From positions 158,579 through 222,578 of the forward strand of contig NZ_JACHFA010000002.1 in NCBI RefSeq assembly GCF_014201705.1: a stretch of 64,000 nt of DNA, in the 5' to 3' direction. This document shows positions 17,040 through 27,092 of the stretch, one piece after another; within the stretch, counting starts at the first letter, position 1, and every line of letters begins with the position of its first letter. The notes below the pieces were generated by a model. That model was not told the origin of the DNA and did not search any database. It saw nothing but the letters and a program-made list of their open reading frames with translations. Position numbers and translations under genes: made by a program. This stretch comes from Borreliella spielmanii (lineage in GTDB: Bacteria; Spirochaetota; Spirochaetia; Borreliales; Borreliaceae).

Positions 17040-19331
17040 TTTTTTAAAATTGTTATTTGAGGTTAGTTTGACGCTAGGTTTAAATAAATGAATTAATAAT
17101 GGAAGAAGAGTTAGCGATGCAAGAGATGTCGTTAGCATTGTAAAAGCAATTATTGCTCCAAGAGTTGATATTATTTTATAGGTTGAAAATGTTAAGGTTA
17201 AAAACCCTATTCCAACAGAAATGGAATTTGCGAATATTCCATTAAATACACTCGGTATTGATTCAAGAAGTGCCTTTTTGTAGATTTGACTTTTTCGGTA
17301 TTTTAAAACAAACGTATTGAAAAAATGAATTGAATAATCTACTCCAACTCCCATACTTACAGACGCAATTGTTGCTGTTGCAGGGTTTAAGGTTATTCCA
17401 AATAATCTCATTACAGCAAAGTTTAAAAATACTGACCATGCCACTGGGATTGCAATAATTATTCCGGTTTTTATAGATTTAAAGAAAAACATAAGTAATA
17501 ACGTTATTGATCCAAGAGTTGTTATAATGTTTACAATCTGCTCTTTTACCATTGTTTTAGCTATTAAAACCTTATCATATACCCCCGAGAAATGATATTT
17601 ATTATTTTTCATATGTTCAGTAATTGTTTTAATAGCATATTTTTCAAATTTTTTTATTCCTTCGGTTGAGTTATCTTCAATTCTTACTATAATAGATATT
17701 AATGACCAATCATCATTAATATACATTTTTTTATTGTCTTTAGCCCAATCGCTTTTATCGATCAAATTTATTAGTTTGTTTAGTATAGTTTTGTTTTCAG
17801 GCAGTTTATACTCTAGCGGTGATTCTTTTTTAATTTTAAAATTTGTAAATTTTAAAATCCCATTAATAGAGCTTGATTGAGTTTTTGCAGAAAATGCATC
17901 AAGCTTATTTGTAATTAAATCCAAGATTTGCATCGCTTTAGCATTTTTAAATTCTCCGGGGGCCCCTTCAATTTCTATTTTGAAAATTGATATTCCTCCC
18001 ATTTCCTTTTGCATTAGGTTTAATGTTTTTTTTACACTTGTGTTTTCTTTAAAGTAATCTTTTTCATCAAAATTGATTTCAATTCTTAAAAGACCTGCAA
18101 TAGAAATTGCCAGTATAATGCCTACTATTATAGAAGATGTATATTTTCTTTTTAGGATAGACTTTGTTATTTGTGTATTTAGATTGGCAAGTTTTTCAAG
18201 GAAAAATATTTTATATGCTTTATTTTCTTTTTGTTTTTCAAGAGACTTTTTTTTTGCAAATGGGATTAATGTTATTATTCCAGGTAAAACGGTTAATGAA
18301 ATTATCATTGAGATAATTACTCCAATTGCCATAAAAATACCCATTGTTTTGTAAGCATTAATTGAAGAGGTTGTAAGAGATAAGAATCCAAATGCAGTTG
18401 TAAGAGATGTTAGTAGGATGGGTTTTTTAAGTTTTTTAATTGTTGTTTTTATTGATTCTTTTGAGAGTTGTTCTTTTTTTATTAATTTAAATATTCCATT
18501 TATTATGTGTACAGCATTAGCGCATCCGATTGAAATAAGTAAAACAATCATTGAAGTTTCTGGTACTGTAATGGGGGATTGTACAAGTCCTTTAATTCCA
18601 AAAGTCCAAGTTAATGATAATAATGCAATAAAAATGGGAATTAATGCGCCGAGTAGATTTTTTATAATAAGATAGAGTGAAATTATTACAACAAAAGTAG
18701 CAAGAGGTCCTAAGATCTTGAAGTCTTCAACCATGTAGTTTAAGATTTTTTCTCTTACTATTAAATCCCCTGTAAGATATAACTTTAGATTGTCTGTTTC
18801 ATATTTTTTAATTGTTTTTTCCATCTCATCAAGTTCAGTTTTTAAATTTCTACTAAAGTTGATTTTGTCACTCTCTGATGGAATTATTATAAAGTATATG
18901 AAATTTTCTGAGTTGCCCAAGAATGTGTTTTTTACGAATGGAGTTGATTTTATTTTATTTTTTATTTCTTCTATGTCTTTATCTGTGTAGTTTTCTTTTT
19001 TAAATTGTGGAAAATAAGAAAATATGCTTGTAACGGCATTTGGAGATACTTTTAAAATTTGAGTTATTTCATTGATTACACTGTTTATTATTTCAAAATT
19101 TTTTTTATTGAAAATATTTTTTTTATCTTGAAATATTACTATTGTAGATAAGAGTGAATTGCTTTTGTCAATGTCTATTAAGCTTTCAGTTTCTTTAGTC
19201 TTGGGAATAAGTTTTAAGATATTAGCATCAAATTTAAGATTTTTTAAAAAAAATCCTAAAAAAATAGTAATTAATATAAATATTGTGAATATAATTCCTT
19301 TATATCTAATGGTTAGACTTTCAAAGTCCAT
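17028..19331 (-). CDS. RND/MMPL-superfamily exporter (BB0252-like)
   Basis: A 767-residue inner-membrane protein with the duplicated RND layout. Each half has one helix (about 13-30 and 400-420), a large periplasmic loop, then five clustered helices. The pattern VPETSMIVLLISIGCANAVH and its second-half equivalent ATIASVSMGVGVDYSIHF are typical of the MMPL/Patched-like branch. No adaptor or outer-membrane channel gene is adjacent, so it probably works alone, perhaps on lipids or hydrophobic compounds; the substrate is unknown. The ATG follows leuS by 14 bp with AGAGG upstream, so it is likely co-transcribed with leuS. Confidence 0.85.
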   Translation of the reverse strand: MDFESLTIRYKGIIFTIFILITIFLGFFLKNLKFDANILKLIPKTKETESLIDIDKSNSLLSTIVIFQDKKNIFNKKNFEIINSVINEITQILKVSPNAVTSIFSYFPQFKKENYTDKDIEEIKNKIKSTPFVKNTFLGNSENFIYFIIIPSESDKINFSRNLKTELDEMEKTIKKYETDNLKLYLTGDLIVREKILNYMVEDFKILGPLATFVVIISLYLIIKNLLGALIPIFIALLSLTWTFGIKGLVQSPITVPETSMIVLLISIGCANAVHIINGIFKLIKKEQLSKESIKTTIKKLKKPILLTSLTTAFGFLSLTTSSINAYKTMGIFMAIGVIISMIISLTVLPGIITLIPFAKKKSLEKQKENKAYKIFFLEKLANLNTQITKSILKRKYTSSIIVGIILAISIAGLLRIEINFDEKDYFKENTSVKKTLNLMQKEMGGISIFKIEIEGAPGEFKNAKAMQILDLITNKLDAFSAKTQSSSINGILKFTNFKIKKESPLEYKLPENKTILNKLINLIDKSDWAKDNKKMYINDDWSLISIIVRIEDNSTEGIKKFEKYAIKTITEHMKNNKYHFSGVYDKVLIAKTMVKEQIVNIITTLGSITLLLMFFFKSIKTGIIIAIPVAWSVFLNFAVMRLFGITLNPATATIASVSMGVGVDYSIHFFNTFVLKYRKSQIYKKALLESIPSVFNGIFANSISVGIGFLTLTFSTYKIISTLGAIIAFTMLTTSLASLTLLPLLIHLFKPSVKLTSNNNFKKSKQ

Positions 19332-19345
19332 ATTACGCCTCTTTT

Positions 19346-21868
19346 TTACTTTATCACTATATTGACAAGCTTGTTTTTAATTACAATTATTTTTACTATT
19401 TTTTTATTGAATAAGTTTGATTTTATTTTGCTATTTTCCATTGCTAATTCTTTTAGCTCTTCTTCATTTATCTCTTTGTTTAGTAAAATTTTGTCTTTTA
19501 TTTTTCCATTTATTTGCAAGACAATTTCTTTTGTCTCTTTAATAATAAGGTTTTCATCGAATTTTGGCCATTTTGAATTTTTGAATAAACTAGGGGTTTC
19601 TTCAATATATTCCCAGAGTTCTTCTGCTAAATGGGGTGCATACGGGGATAAAATAATGATAAATGGTTTAAATATACTCAAATAGTTTTTTTCATACTTT
19701 AAAAGTTCATTTATAAATATCATCATAGCAGAGATTGCTGTGTTGAAATTTAGTTTTTCTGTATCTTCTGTGACTTTTTTTATTACTTTATGCAGTTTAG
19801 ATATTATTTCCTTTGGAGGATTGTCTTTTGATAGTTCTTTTTCTCTTAAGCTCCAAATTTTATTTAAAAATCGAAAAACACCAATAATACCTTTGGTGTT
19901 CCAAGGTTTAGAATCTGTTAGTGGTCCCATAAACATTTCATAAATTCTTATTGAGTCTGCTCCAAATTCCTTAATAATGTCGTCTGGGTTTATTACGTTT
20001 TTTAAAGATTTTGACATTTTGGCAGTTACTTGGGTTACTTCTTTACCATCTTTTTTGTCAAAAAATTTATTGTCTTTTTCTACAACTTGGTCATTGGGTA
20101 TTAAAATTCCATTTTCTTTTTGATAAGAAAATGCTGTTATTATGCCTTGATTTATTAGTTTTTTGAAAGGTTCTTTGGTATTTACATACCCTAAATCATA
20201 AAGAACCTTGTGCCAAAATCTTGAGTAAAGTAGGTGTAATACGGTATGCTCAGCTCCACCTATGTATAGGTCAACTGGCATCCAATATTCAATTTTTTTT
20301 TTGTTTGCAAATTCTTTTGAGTTTTTGGGGTCAAGGTATCTTAAATAATACCAACAAGAACCTGCCCATTGCGGCATTGTGTTTGTTTCTCTTGTAAAAC
20401 CTGTATTTTTTACGTTTACCCAATCTTTAATCCTTGATAAAGGAGATTCTCCTGTTAGAGAAGGTTTATAGTTTGCAGTTTCTGGAAGCTTTAAGGGAAG
20501 ATCATTTTTTTCTAAAGGTATTGTATTTCCAAGTTTATCAAATAAAATGGGTATAGGTTCTCCCCAATATCTTTGTCTTGAAAAAACCCAATCTCTAAGC
20601 TTATAGGTAACCGTTTCTTTCCCTTTTTTGTTTTTAGTAAGCCATTTTATTACTTTATCTTTTACTTCAGAATTTTTAAGATTATTAAATTCATTAGGAG
20701 AATTTATTGAAATTCCATCATTAATAAATGCTTTTTCTAATATTTCATTTTTCCCCGATTTCGATATCACAGGTAGAATTTTTAATTCATATTTTTTAGC
20801 AAATTGAAAGTCCCTCTCATCATGTGCTGGAACACCCATTACAGCTCCACTGCCATAAGTTCCTAGTACATAGCTTCCAACCCAAATTGGAATTTTTTCG
20901 TTTGTTATTGGATGAAACGCGTAAGATCCTGTGAAAACCCCCGATTTATCTTTTTCAAGAGAAGTCCTTTTAAGATCGCTTTTGAGTTCTTCTTGCTTTA
21001 CATATTTCAAGACATTTTTTTTAAAGTTATTTTTTGTTATTTTTTCTACTAGTTTATTTTCTGGTGCAATTACTAAATATGTGATACCAAAGATTGTGTC
21101 TGGCCTTGTTGTAAAAACTTTGATTTTATCATTGTAGCCTTCAATTTCAAAGTCAATTTCAATACCTGTTGATTTGCCAATCCAATTTCGTTGCATTTCT
21201 TTTACAGATTCGGGCCATTCTAATTCTTCAAGGTCGTTTAACAATCTTTCAGCATACTTTGTAATTTTTAAAACCCATTGCCTTAAATATTTTTTTTCAA
21301 CGTTGTGAAATCCCCTCTCAGATTTTGGCCCGTTTGGAGTTTGAATAATCTCTTCATTTGCTAATACTGTTCCAAGCTCGGGACAGTACCATACGGGCAT
21401 TTCTTTTGCATAAGCTAGACCTTTTTTATATAATTGCAAGAAAATCCACTGTGTCCATTTATAGTAATTCTCGTCATGTGTTCTAATTTCTCGATCCCAA
21501 TCATAGGCAAATCCCAAAGCTTTTATTTGTTTTTTAAACTTATTAATATTTTCTTCTGTACTTTTTTGAGGGTGAGTCCCTGTTTGTATTGCATAATTTT
21601 CAGCAGGAAGTCCAAAACTATCAAATCCTATTGGATGAAGTACATGAAATCCATTTAAAATCTTGTATCTTGCAAATATGTCAGTAGCTGTATATCCTTC
21701 TGGATGGCCAACATGAAGTCCGTTGGCAGAAGGATAGGGAAACATGTCAAGTATGTATAATCTTTTTTCTTTAGGAATGCTTGGATCTTCTTTTACTTTG
21801 TATGTTTTGTTATTATCCCAAAATTCTTGCCATTTTTTTTCAATTTTTATGAATTCGTATTTAGACAT
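19346..21868 (-). CDS. leuS: leucyl-tRNA synthetase
   Basis: An 840-residue class I synthetase charging tRNA-Leu. The HIGH-type motif is HVGH (residues 52-55, in ANGLHVGHPEG), and the KMSKS loop is exact (about 619, AKMSKSLKN). The CP1 editing domain is present (TTRPDTIFGITYLVIAPEN, then AHDERDFQFA). Length is normal for bacterial LeuRS. The ATG follows AGGGGA. A tRNA-Leu gene lies 88 bp upstream on the same strand, and the exporter gene follows 14 bp downstream. Confidence 0.97.
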   Translation of the reverse strand: MSKYEFIKIEKKWQEFWDNNKTYKVKEDPSIPKEKRLYILDMFPYPSANGLHVGHPEGYTATDIFARYKILNGFHVLHPIGFDSFGLPAENYAIQTGTHPQKSTEENINKFKKQIKALGFAYDWDREIRTHDENYYKWTQWIFLQLYKKGLAYAKEMPVWYCPELGTVLANEEIIQTPNGPKSERGFHNVEKKYLRQWVLKITKYAERLLNDLEELEWPESVKEMQRNWIGKSTGIEIDFEIEGYNDKIKVFTTRPDTIFGITYLVIAPENKLVEKITKNNFKKNVLKYVKQEELKSDLKRTSLEKDKSGVFTGSYAFHPITNEKIPIWVGSYVLGTYGSGAVMGVPAHDERDFQFAKKYELKILPVISKSGKNEILEKAFINDGISINSPNEFNNLKNSEVKDKVIKWLTKNKKGKETVTYKLRDWVFSRQRYWGEPIPILFDKLGNTIPLEKNDLPLKLPETANYKPSLTGESPLSRIKDWVNVKNTGFTRETNTMPQWAGSCWYYLRYLDPKNSKEFANKKKIEYWMPVDLYIGGAEHTVLHLLYSRFWHKVLYDLGYVNTKEPFKKLINQGIITAFSYQKENGILIPNDQVVEKDNKFFDKKDGKEVTQVTAKMSKSLKNVINPDDIIKEFGADSIRIYEMFMGPLTDSKPWNTKGIIGVFRFLNKIWSLREKELSKDNPPKEIISKLHKVIKKVTEDTEKLNFNTAISAMMIFINELLKYEKNYLSIFKPFIIILSPYAPHLAEELWEYIEETPSLFKNSKWPKFDENLIIKETKEIVLQINGKIKDKILLNKEINEEELKELAMENSKIKSNLFNKKIVKIIVIKNKLVNIVIK

Positions 21869-21956
21869 TTGTCCCCTTGAAAATTAATTTATAAGTTATT
21901 CTTTAACATCCTTTTAGATTACACTATTATTAATTTTAATTTAGTAACAATTTTGA

Positions 21957-22040
21957 TGCTGTGAACTGGACTTGAACCAGCACGGGCTTGCGCCCACTAG
22001 CCCCTCAAGCTAGCGTGTCTACCACTTTCACCACCACAGC
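21957..22040 (-). tRNA. tRNA-Leu (anticodon GAG)
   Basis: An 84-nt cloverleaf on the minus strand. The acceptor stem is GCTGTGG paired with TCACAGC (one G-U), with discriminator A. The anticodon loop is TTGAGGG (GAG) on the stem GCTAGC/GCTAGT. A long class II variable arm (TGGGCGCAAGCCC) is typical of leucine tRNA. The T-loop is TTCAAGT. The terminal CCA is not encoded. It reads CUU/CUC codons. Confidence 0.96.
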
Positions 22041-22050
22041 ATTACTAAGT

Positions 22051-22080
22051 ATTATATTTTTTATTTTAAATTTTTGTCAA
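22051..22080 (-). promoter_or_regulatory. promoter of tRNA-Leu
   Basis: On the minus strand, TTGACA (22075-22080) and TATAAT (22051-22056) are both perfect, with 18-bp spacing. Transcription would start near 22044, about 4 nt before the mature tRNA. The -35 lies inside the last codons of the upstream DedA gene. Confidence 0.8.
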
Positions 22081-22675
22081 CTTTTTTATTTTTTTTAATT
22101 ACGCAGATTATTAATGTTGCTGTTATTATAGTAATAAATATTGTAAAGATAATTATTTTTATTTTTGAAAATATTATTTCAAATGATTGTCCTAGTTTAA
22201 AACTTAGAGTAAAATAAACTATTATTGAGAGTAAAGTTGCAAAAAAGTCAGAAACAATAAATAGATTGGATTTCATGTTTCCCATTCCCGCTGATATAAA
22301 TATTGCGTTTCTAACTCCAAAGGGGATAAACCTTCCTATAAATAAAGTTAATACTCCGTATTGACCATAATAGTAATTTATTTTGTCAAGCAGGTTATTG
22401 TCTTTTTTATTTTTAAAAAATTTATTTCCCATTAATTTTCCAATGTAAAAAGATATTATGTCCCCAAGGTAAGCCCCCCAAAAAATTCCTAAAAAAATTA
22501 ATAGAGTATATTCATTTTTTCGACTAGCTAAAATTCCACCCATTAGCACTATTGCATCTTCGGAAATAGGGACATTAAGTCCTGCTAAAATTAGCAAAGA
22601 AAAAAATACTATTGGGGAATAAGCTATGTTTGAATCAATGGATTCTATTATTGTGTTTATATACATTGTTGTCAT
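22061..22675 (-). CDS. DedA-family membrane protein (BB0250-like)
   Basis: A 204-residue inner-membrane protein of the DedA/VTT superfamily, whose members are linked to flipping of undecaprenyl phosphate or phospholipids and to envelope homeostasis. Family features seen are LAGLNVPISEDAIVLMGG near the N-terminus and GRFIPFGVRNAIFISAGMG in the middle, with several helices. The corresponding B. burgdorferi dedA gene has been reported as essential (from memory). The ATG overlaps the stop of the phosphatidylcholine synthase gene by 4 bp. Pairing with a phospholipid-synthesis gene fits a lipid role. Confidence 0.9.
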   Translation of the reverse strand: MTTMYINTIIESIDSNIAYSPIVFFSLLILAGLNVPISEDAIVLMGGILASRKNEYTLLIFLGIFWGAYLGDIISFYIGKLMGNKFFKNKKDNNLLDKINYYYGQYGVLTLFIGRFIPFGVRNAIFISAGMGNMKSNLFIVSDFFATLLSIIVYFTLSFKLGQSFEIIFSKIKIIIFTIFITIITATLIICVIKKNKKVDKNLK

Positions 22676-23376
22676 CTATGTCTTGTTTTGTAGGTTAAAT
22701 ATATGCTTGCTAAAGTTAAATATGCAAAGTAAAAGATGAGAACAGTTTTTGCTATTTTTAATGCTGCTGTAGATAATTCTGAGAATATTGATACAACAAA
22801 TATTAGGCAACTTATTATTGTTAATGGTATGGTAATTTTTCTTAATTCTTTAGTTTTTGATGGATAAATAAATTTTATTGGAATAAAGCTTGTAATAATA
22901 CATATTGACATCATAATAAAATTTGTTATTTGCTCTATTTTAAAGATTATGTTTAGTATTACAAAGAGATTCCACAGAGAAGGAAATCCCCTAAAGTAAT
23001 TGTCAGGTGTTTTTGCATCTGTTCTTGAGAATTGGTATGCTGATGAGAGTAAAATTCCAATGCAAATGGCGACTTTATATTTTTCTTCAATGAATTCTCC
23101 TAAATAAAAAAATATAACGGGTATGAATGTATAGTTTGTGTAATCTGTAATGTTATCAAGTAGAGCGCCATCAATTTCAGGTATTAATTCTTTTACTCTA
23201 AGCTTTCTTGCTATAGTTCCGTCAATTCCATCTATTATAAGTCCTATTACTGTTAACTTTAAAAGAAGAGAATAATCACCATTTACAATTGAAATTATTG
23301 AGTAAAGTCCTACAATCAGGCCAGATGCTGTAAAAATATGTACAAGCCAAGCTAAAATTAAATTGATATTTTTCAC
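22672..23376 (-). CDS. pcs: CDP-alcohol phosphatidyltransferase, phosphatidylcholine synthase
   Basis: A 234-residue membrane enzyme. The CDP-alcohol phosphotransferase motif is visible as DGIDGTIAR, then IDGALLDNITDYTNY, with the Asp residues that bind metal. The longer AR-to-G spacing than the classical pattern is typical of the bacterial Pcs branch, which joins choline directly to CDP-diacylglycerol. Borrelia membranes contain phosphatidylcholine, which fits. The start is GTG 23376 with AAAGGAG a few bases upstream. The stop overlaps the DedA start. Confidence 0.88.
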   Translation of the reverse strand: MKNINLILAWLVHIFTASGLIVGLYSIISIVNGDYSLLLKLTVIGLIIDGIDGTIARKLRVKELIPEIDGALLDNITDYTNYTFIPVIFFYLGEFIEEKYKVAICIGILLSSAYQFSRTDAKTPDNYFRGFPSLWNLFVILNIIFKIEQITNFIMMSICIITSFIPIKFIYPSKTKELRKITIPLTIISCLIFVVSIFSELSTAALKIAKTVLIFYFAYLTLASIYLTYKTRHR

Positions 23377-23389
23377 AGTAAATCTCCTT

Positions 23390-25162
23390 TTATTGGAATA
23401 TTTTCTTTATCTCTTCAAGTCTACATTTGAAAATGTTAATAGTATTTTCTATTGTTGATTTTTTTGTTAAATCAACTCCGGTAATATTTAAGGAATCTAA
23501 TGGATATTTAGAACCCCCTGTTTTTAAAAATTTTATATAATTTTCTACTGCATTTTTTTTATTTTCTCTAATGTCTTTGTATATTGATAGAGCAGCTGCA
23601 ATGCCTGTGGCATACTGATACACATAAAAGGGTGAATAAAAGTGGGGAATCCTAAGGCATTCAAGGGGACTTAATTCATCAAATTTTAGACTAGGCCCAA
23701 AGTATTTTTTTAGCAAATTCATATAAGTTTCTATTAGTGTTTCTTTTACTATAGGTTCTTCTTTACTAATCATTTCATGAATAATGTACTCAAATTCAGC
23801 AAACATTGTTTGTCGGAAGAATATTGAAATCATGTCGTCAATTTGTGTGAGTTTTATATATTTAATTTTTTTAGCATCGGTTTCGTTTTTAAGTAAATAT
23901 TCTGCTAATATTTGTTCGTTGATTATTGATGCTATTTCTGCTTCAAAAATGGAATAATTATAATGTGGGAATGGGTTGTTTTTTATGCTGAAGTAAGAGT
24001 GCATTGAATGTCCTGCTTCGTGTGCAAGAGTAAACATATCTCTTATTGATTCATCTTTGTAATTAATAAGTATATAAGGTTTTCCATTGTATGATCCAGC
24101 GCTAAAAGCCCCCGATCTTTTTCCAGTATTTTCGTATTTATCAACCCATCTTTCTTTTAAAAGACCGTTTCTTAAGATTTCTGTATACTCATGTCCCAAT
24201 ATCTCTAAAGATTTTAATATTTTTTCACAAGCTTCTTCAAACGAATTTTTAAATGTTATTCCTTTTGTTAATGGGACGTAAACATCATAGTGATATAGAT
24301 ATTCTTGGTTTAAAATTTTTTTTCTAAATTCATAATAATCATTAAGTGAAGATAAATTTTCATTGACAGTTTCGATTAAATTTGTATAAACTTTTTTGTC
24401 AATATTATTTGAAAAGAGTTGCATTGAAAAAGTATTTTGGAACTTTCTTGTTTTTGCAATGAAGTGACTTTTCTTAAAGTCTGAAATAATAAGATTAGCA
24501 AGCGTATTTTCATTGTTTTTGTATTTTTGGTAAAATTTTAAAAAAGCTTCTTTTCGTATTTTTTGATCTTCGTTTTGTAAAAATAGTGTATAGGTAGAAT
24601 TGGTTAAAGGATGTCCATTAATTTCTCCGAATTTCATATCAGCATTTGTTAATGCTGAGAATATGTTTTGATAAGATGAGTAAAGAGGGGTGTAGTTAGC
24701 AAGTATTTCTTCTTCTTGTTCGTTTAGAATATGGTTTTTTTCTCTTAGTATTTTTTCAATTGCAATTTTTTTTTCCTTAAGCTCGGGTGCATTTATCCAA
24801 GCTTGAATTTTTTTTGCATTTGTTTTTAGTATTTTGGGCATGAAGAATGAGGTGGCATTAGATACTTTTGTAGTTAGATTAATACATGTAGAATATAATT
24901 TATTTGAGTCCTTATTGGTTACATCTGTTTCTAATTGAAGCATTGCATAGTAAGATACTTTTTCTAAATCTTCCATAATTTCATAGTATTTGTTTACAGT
25001 TTCTTTAAATAAATCAAAATTTAATTCCAATTTTTCATATTTTTTAAATTCTTTGGTTTTAATTTCAATAGCATTGATTGCTTTTGTATATTCTTCTTCA
25101 TTCGCAAATAGAAAAGATAAATCCCATTTATCATTCTCATTGATTTCGTTTCTATTTATCAC
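23390..25162 (-). CDS. pepF: oligoendopeptidase F (M3 family)
   Basis: A 590-residue cytoplasmic zinc peptidase degrading imported or internal oligopeptides. The M3 active site is FTLAHEAGHSMHSYF (HEAGH about 378-382), with the further zinc-ligand Glu in NYSIFEAEIASIINEQ. SPFYVYQYATGIAAALSI near the C-terminus is characteristic of PepF. Length is normal. The stop lies 13 bp before the pcs GTG start, so pepF-pcs-dedA form a run. Peptide use is important in this amino-acid-auxotrophic organism. Confidence 0.95.
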   Translation of the reverse strand: MINRNEINENDKWDLSFLFANEEEYTKAINAIEIKTKEFKKYEKLELNFDLFKETVNKYYEIMEDLEKVSYYAMLQLETDVTNKDSNKLYSTCINLTTKVSNATSFFMPKILKTNAKKIQAWINAPELKEKKIAIEKILREKNHILNEQEEEILANYTPLYSSYQNIFSALTNADMKFGEINGHPLTNSTYTLFLQNEDQKIRKEAFLKFYQKYKNNENTLANLIISDFKKSHFIAKTRKFQNTFSMQLFSNNIDKKVYTNLIETVNENLSSLNDYYEFRKKILNQEYLYHYDVYVPLTKGITFKNSFEEACEKILKSLEILGHEYTEILRNGLLKERWVDKYENTGKRSGAFSAGSYNGKPYILINYKDESIRDMFTLAHEAGHSMHSYFSIKNNPFPHYNYSIFEAEIASIINEQILAEYLLKNETDAKKIKYIKLTQIDDMISIFFRQTMFAEFEYIIHEMISKEEPIVKETLIETYMNLLKKYFGPSLKFDELSPLECLRIPHFYSPFYVYQYATGIAAALSIYKDIRENKKNAVENYIKFLKTGGSKYPLDSLNITGVDLTKKSTIENTINIFKCRLEEIKKIFQ

Positions 25163-25281
25163 TAAATTCTCCTCTTTCTTTTTTTATTATTTGGAAAGAA
25201 ATAATACATTGAAATTTTATAAACATTGTGCTTATTATTTTACAATAAAGTCTAAACTTTATATATAAAAAGCCTATAAGT

Positions 25282-25887
25282 TTAACTGTTGAATAGAGAT
25301 TCTAATAAAAATTTTTTAAACTTTAAAAATGCTATTCCTCGGTGGGATATTTTGTTTTTTTCTTCAAGCGTTAGATCACTAAGCTTTTTATTATTTTTAG
25401 TTAAAAATATTGAATCATAACCAAATCCATGGTTTTTACCACCATTTAAACTTAAGGCAATTTTTCCCTTAATAATTCCTTCAAAATTTGATATTTGTCT
25501 ATTTTTTGATATATAACTTATGTTGCATATAAAATATGCTTGTCTATTTTTTTCATTTTTCATTAAGTCTAAAATAAGTTGATTTTTTTCATTAGTGCTT
25601 AATTTTTTACATAGCTTGTAAGTGTCATATCTTTTAGAGTAAATTCCAGGTTCTAAGTTTAGTGCTTCAATACACAGCCCAGAATCTTCTCCAAAAACAT
25701 TTTGATTTTTTTTTAAAATTTCAAACAGTGCTTTTGCTTTAAGTAAAGAGTTTTCTTTAAATGTTTTTCCTGTTTCTTTGATGTTAAAATTTTGAGGGAC
25801 TATTAAGTTTAAATTAGGTATATCTAATATATTTTTTACTTCATTTATTTTATTTTCGTTTGTTGTTGCAAAAAATAGTGTTTTCAT
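25282..25887 (-). CDS. rdgB: XTP/dITP diphosphatase (RdgB/HAM1)
   Basis: A 201-residue house-cleaning enzyme that hydrolyses non-canonical purine nucleotides (dITP, XTP) to monophosphates. Motifs are [17 protein letters not shown] at the N-terminus, [14 protein letters not shown] with the catalytic acid, HGFGYDSIF and SHRGIAF at the C-terminus. The length matches the family. It is upstream of pepF on the same strand with a 119-bp gap that shows no clear signal. It is divergent from the M23-bactofilin cluster. Confidence 0.93.
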   Translation of the reverse strand: MKTLFFATTNENKINEVKNILDIPNLNLIVPQNFNIKETGKTFKENSLLKAKALFEILKKNQNVFGEDSGLCIEALNLEPGIYSKRYDTYKLCKKLSTNEKNQLILDLMKNEKNRQAYFICNISYISKNRQISNFEGIIKGKIALSLNGGKNHGFGYDSIFLTKNNKKLSDLTLEEKNKISHRGIAFLKFKKFLLESLFNS

Positions 25888-26066
25888 TTATATAATAATA
25901 AAGTATTTGTGAGTTTAATTATATAATTATATTAGCTTTAATTGTGTGTGTTTGTTGAGTGTTTTTGCATCAGGTTTTTATCGAAAAATTTGAATTTTTG
26001 TCTAAAGTGTTAAAATAAATTTTTAATTTTTTTGTTTGGGCATTGTAATTTTTAGTAAGGTTTGTT

Positions 26067-27092
26067 ATGAAAAAAAGAATTAAATTTAAGATTATTTCAG
26101 GTTTTAGGGGAATTTTCAAGGGTTTTTTAGTTATTTGTAATTCTTTATTTGTCGCCCTTAAAGCCATACATTCTTTTTTTAAACAAAATGTTAGTTTTAT
26201 GATTATTCCTCATGTTAAAGGGAATGTAAAAAATATTAAAATTTCTTTTTTGACTTTATTTTTCTTTTCTACTTTTTTTTTAGGCGGCTTTATAGGGTTT
26301 GTTTTGCTTGCTGTTAATTATGTTACTCTCTCATCAATTGTAAAATCTACAGAGAAAAATTACTCTTTAGCAGAGTCTGAGATTGAGGATTTTAGAAATA
26401 CAGTTGTAGAAATTAATTCTGTTGCAAAAAATTTTTCAAAAATTCTAGATGAGCTTAAAACTTCTTTGAAAATTAATTCTAATAGTATTGATTTAAATAA
26501 AAATAAACAAGATGGGGATCTTTCTGATTTTATTGATTTGCAAATTTTAGAGGCTAATTCAATAAAAGAGCTTAGTGATCTTAAAAATATTAAAAGTAAA
26601 ATAGAAAGTTCAATTCCCCCTCTTAAAAGCATAGTTAAGGTCTTGCATGCTCAAGATAAGCTTTTAAATGATATTCCGTCTCTTTGGCCTCTTGCGGGTG
26701 GATCTGGAATTATTACTTTGCATTTTGGTCCTGCTATTGAGCCTTTTACTAGGCAGTGGTATATCCATAAAGGTATAGATCTTGGGGGGGTTAGAATTGG
26801 AACTCCTATTGTTGCAACTGCTGATGGAGAGGTTGTTAGAGCAAGTTATCAATCAGCAGGCTATGGCAATTTTGTTCAAATTAAGCACAAGTATGGGCTT
26901 GCGACTCTTTATGCACATATGTCGCGTCTTAATACTTCTAAAGGGTCTTATGTTAAAAAGGGACAGGTAATTGGATTTATGGGACAGACAGGTTATGCAA
27001 CAGGTCCGCATGTGCATTATGAGGTTCGTGTAGGTTCTCAAGTTATTAATCCTGATATGTATTTAAATTTGGCTACAGGAGCTTCAAAATAG
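26067..27092 (+). CDS. membrane-anchored M23 metallopeptidase with coiled coil (BB0246-like)
   Basis: A 341-residue protein. A basic N-terminus and one membrane helix (about 58-85) precede a coiled-coil-like stretch (about 88-200), and a C-terminal M23 domain ends the protein. The zinc motifs are intact: HKGIDLGG (His about 234) and GPHVHYEV (about 314-318). The layout resembles MepM/NlpD-like or CsdC-like endopeptidases. The bactofilin gene begins directly after its stop, with zero spacing. M23-bactofilin pairs are known cell-shape modules in several phyla, so a role in placing peptidoglycan cuts is likely. Confidence 0.93.
   Translation: MKKRIKFKIISGFRGIFKGFLVICNSLFVALKAIHSFFKQNVSFMIIPHVKGNVKNIKISFLTLFFFSTFFLGGFIGFVLLAVNYVTLSSIVKSTEKNYSLAESEIEDFRNTVVEINSVAKNFSKILDELKTSLKINSNSIDLNKNKQDGDLSDFIDLQILEANSIKELSDLKNIKSKIESSIPPLKSIVKVLHAQDKLLNDIPSLWPLAGGSGIITLHFGPAIEPFTRQWYIHKGIDLGGVRIGTPIVATADGEVVRASYQSAGYGNFVQIKHKYGLATLYAHMSRLNTSKGSYVKKGQVIGFMGQTGYATGPHVHYEVRVGSQVINPDMYLNLATGASK

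Noticed and set aside
25905..25935. AT-only palindromic sequence between rdgB and the M23 gene
   Set aside because: Simple A/T alternation such as AATTATATAATT arises easily by chance in this genome, and no other signal supports it.
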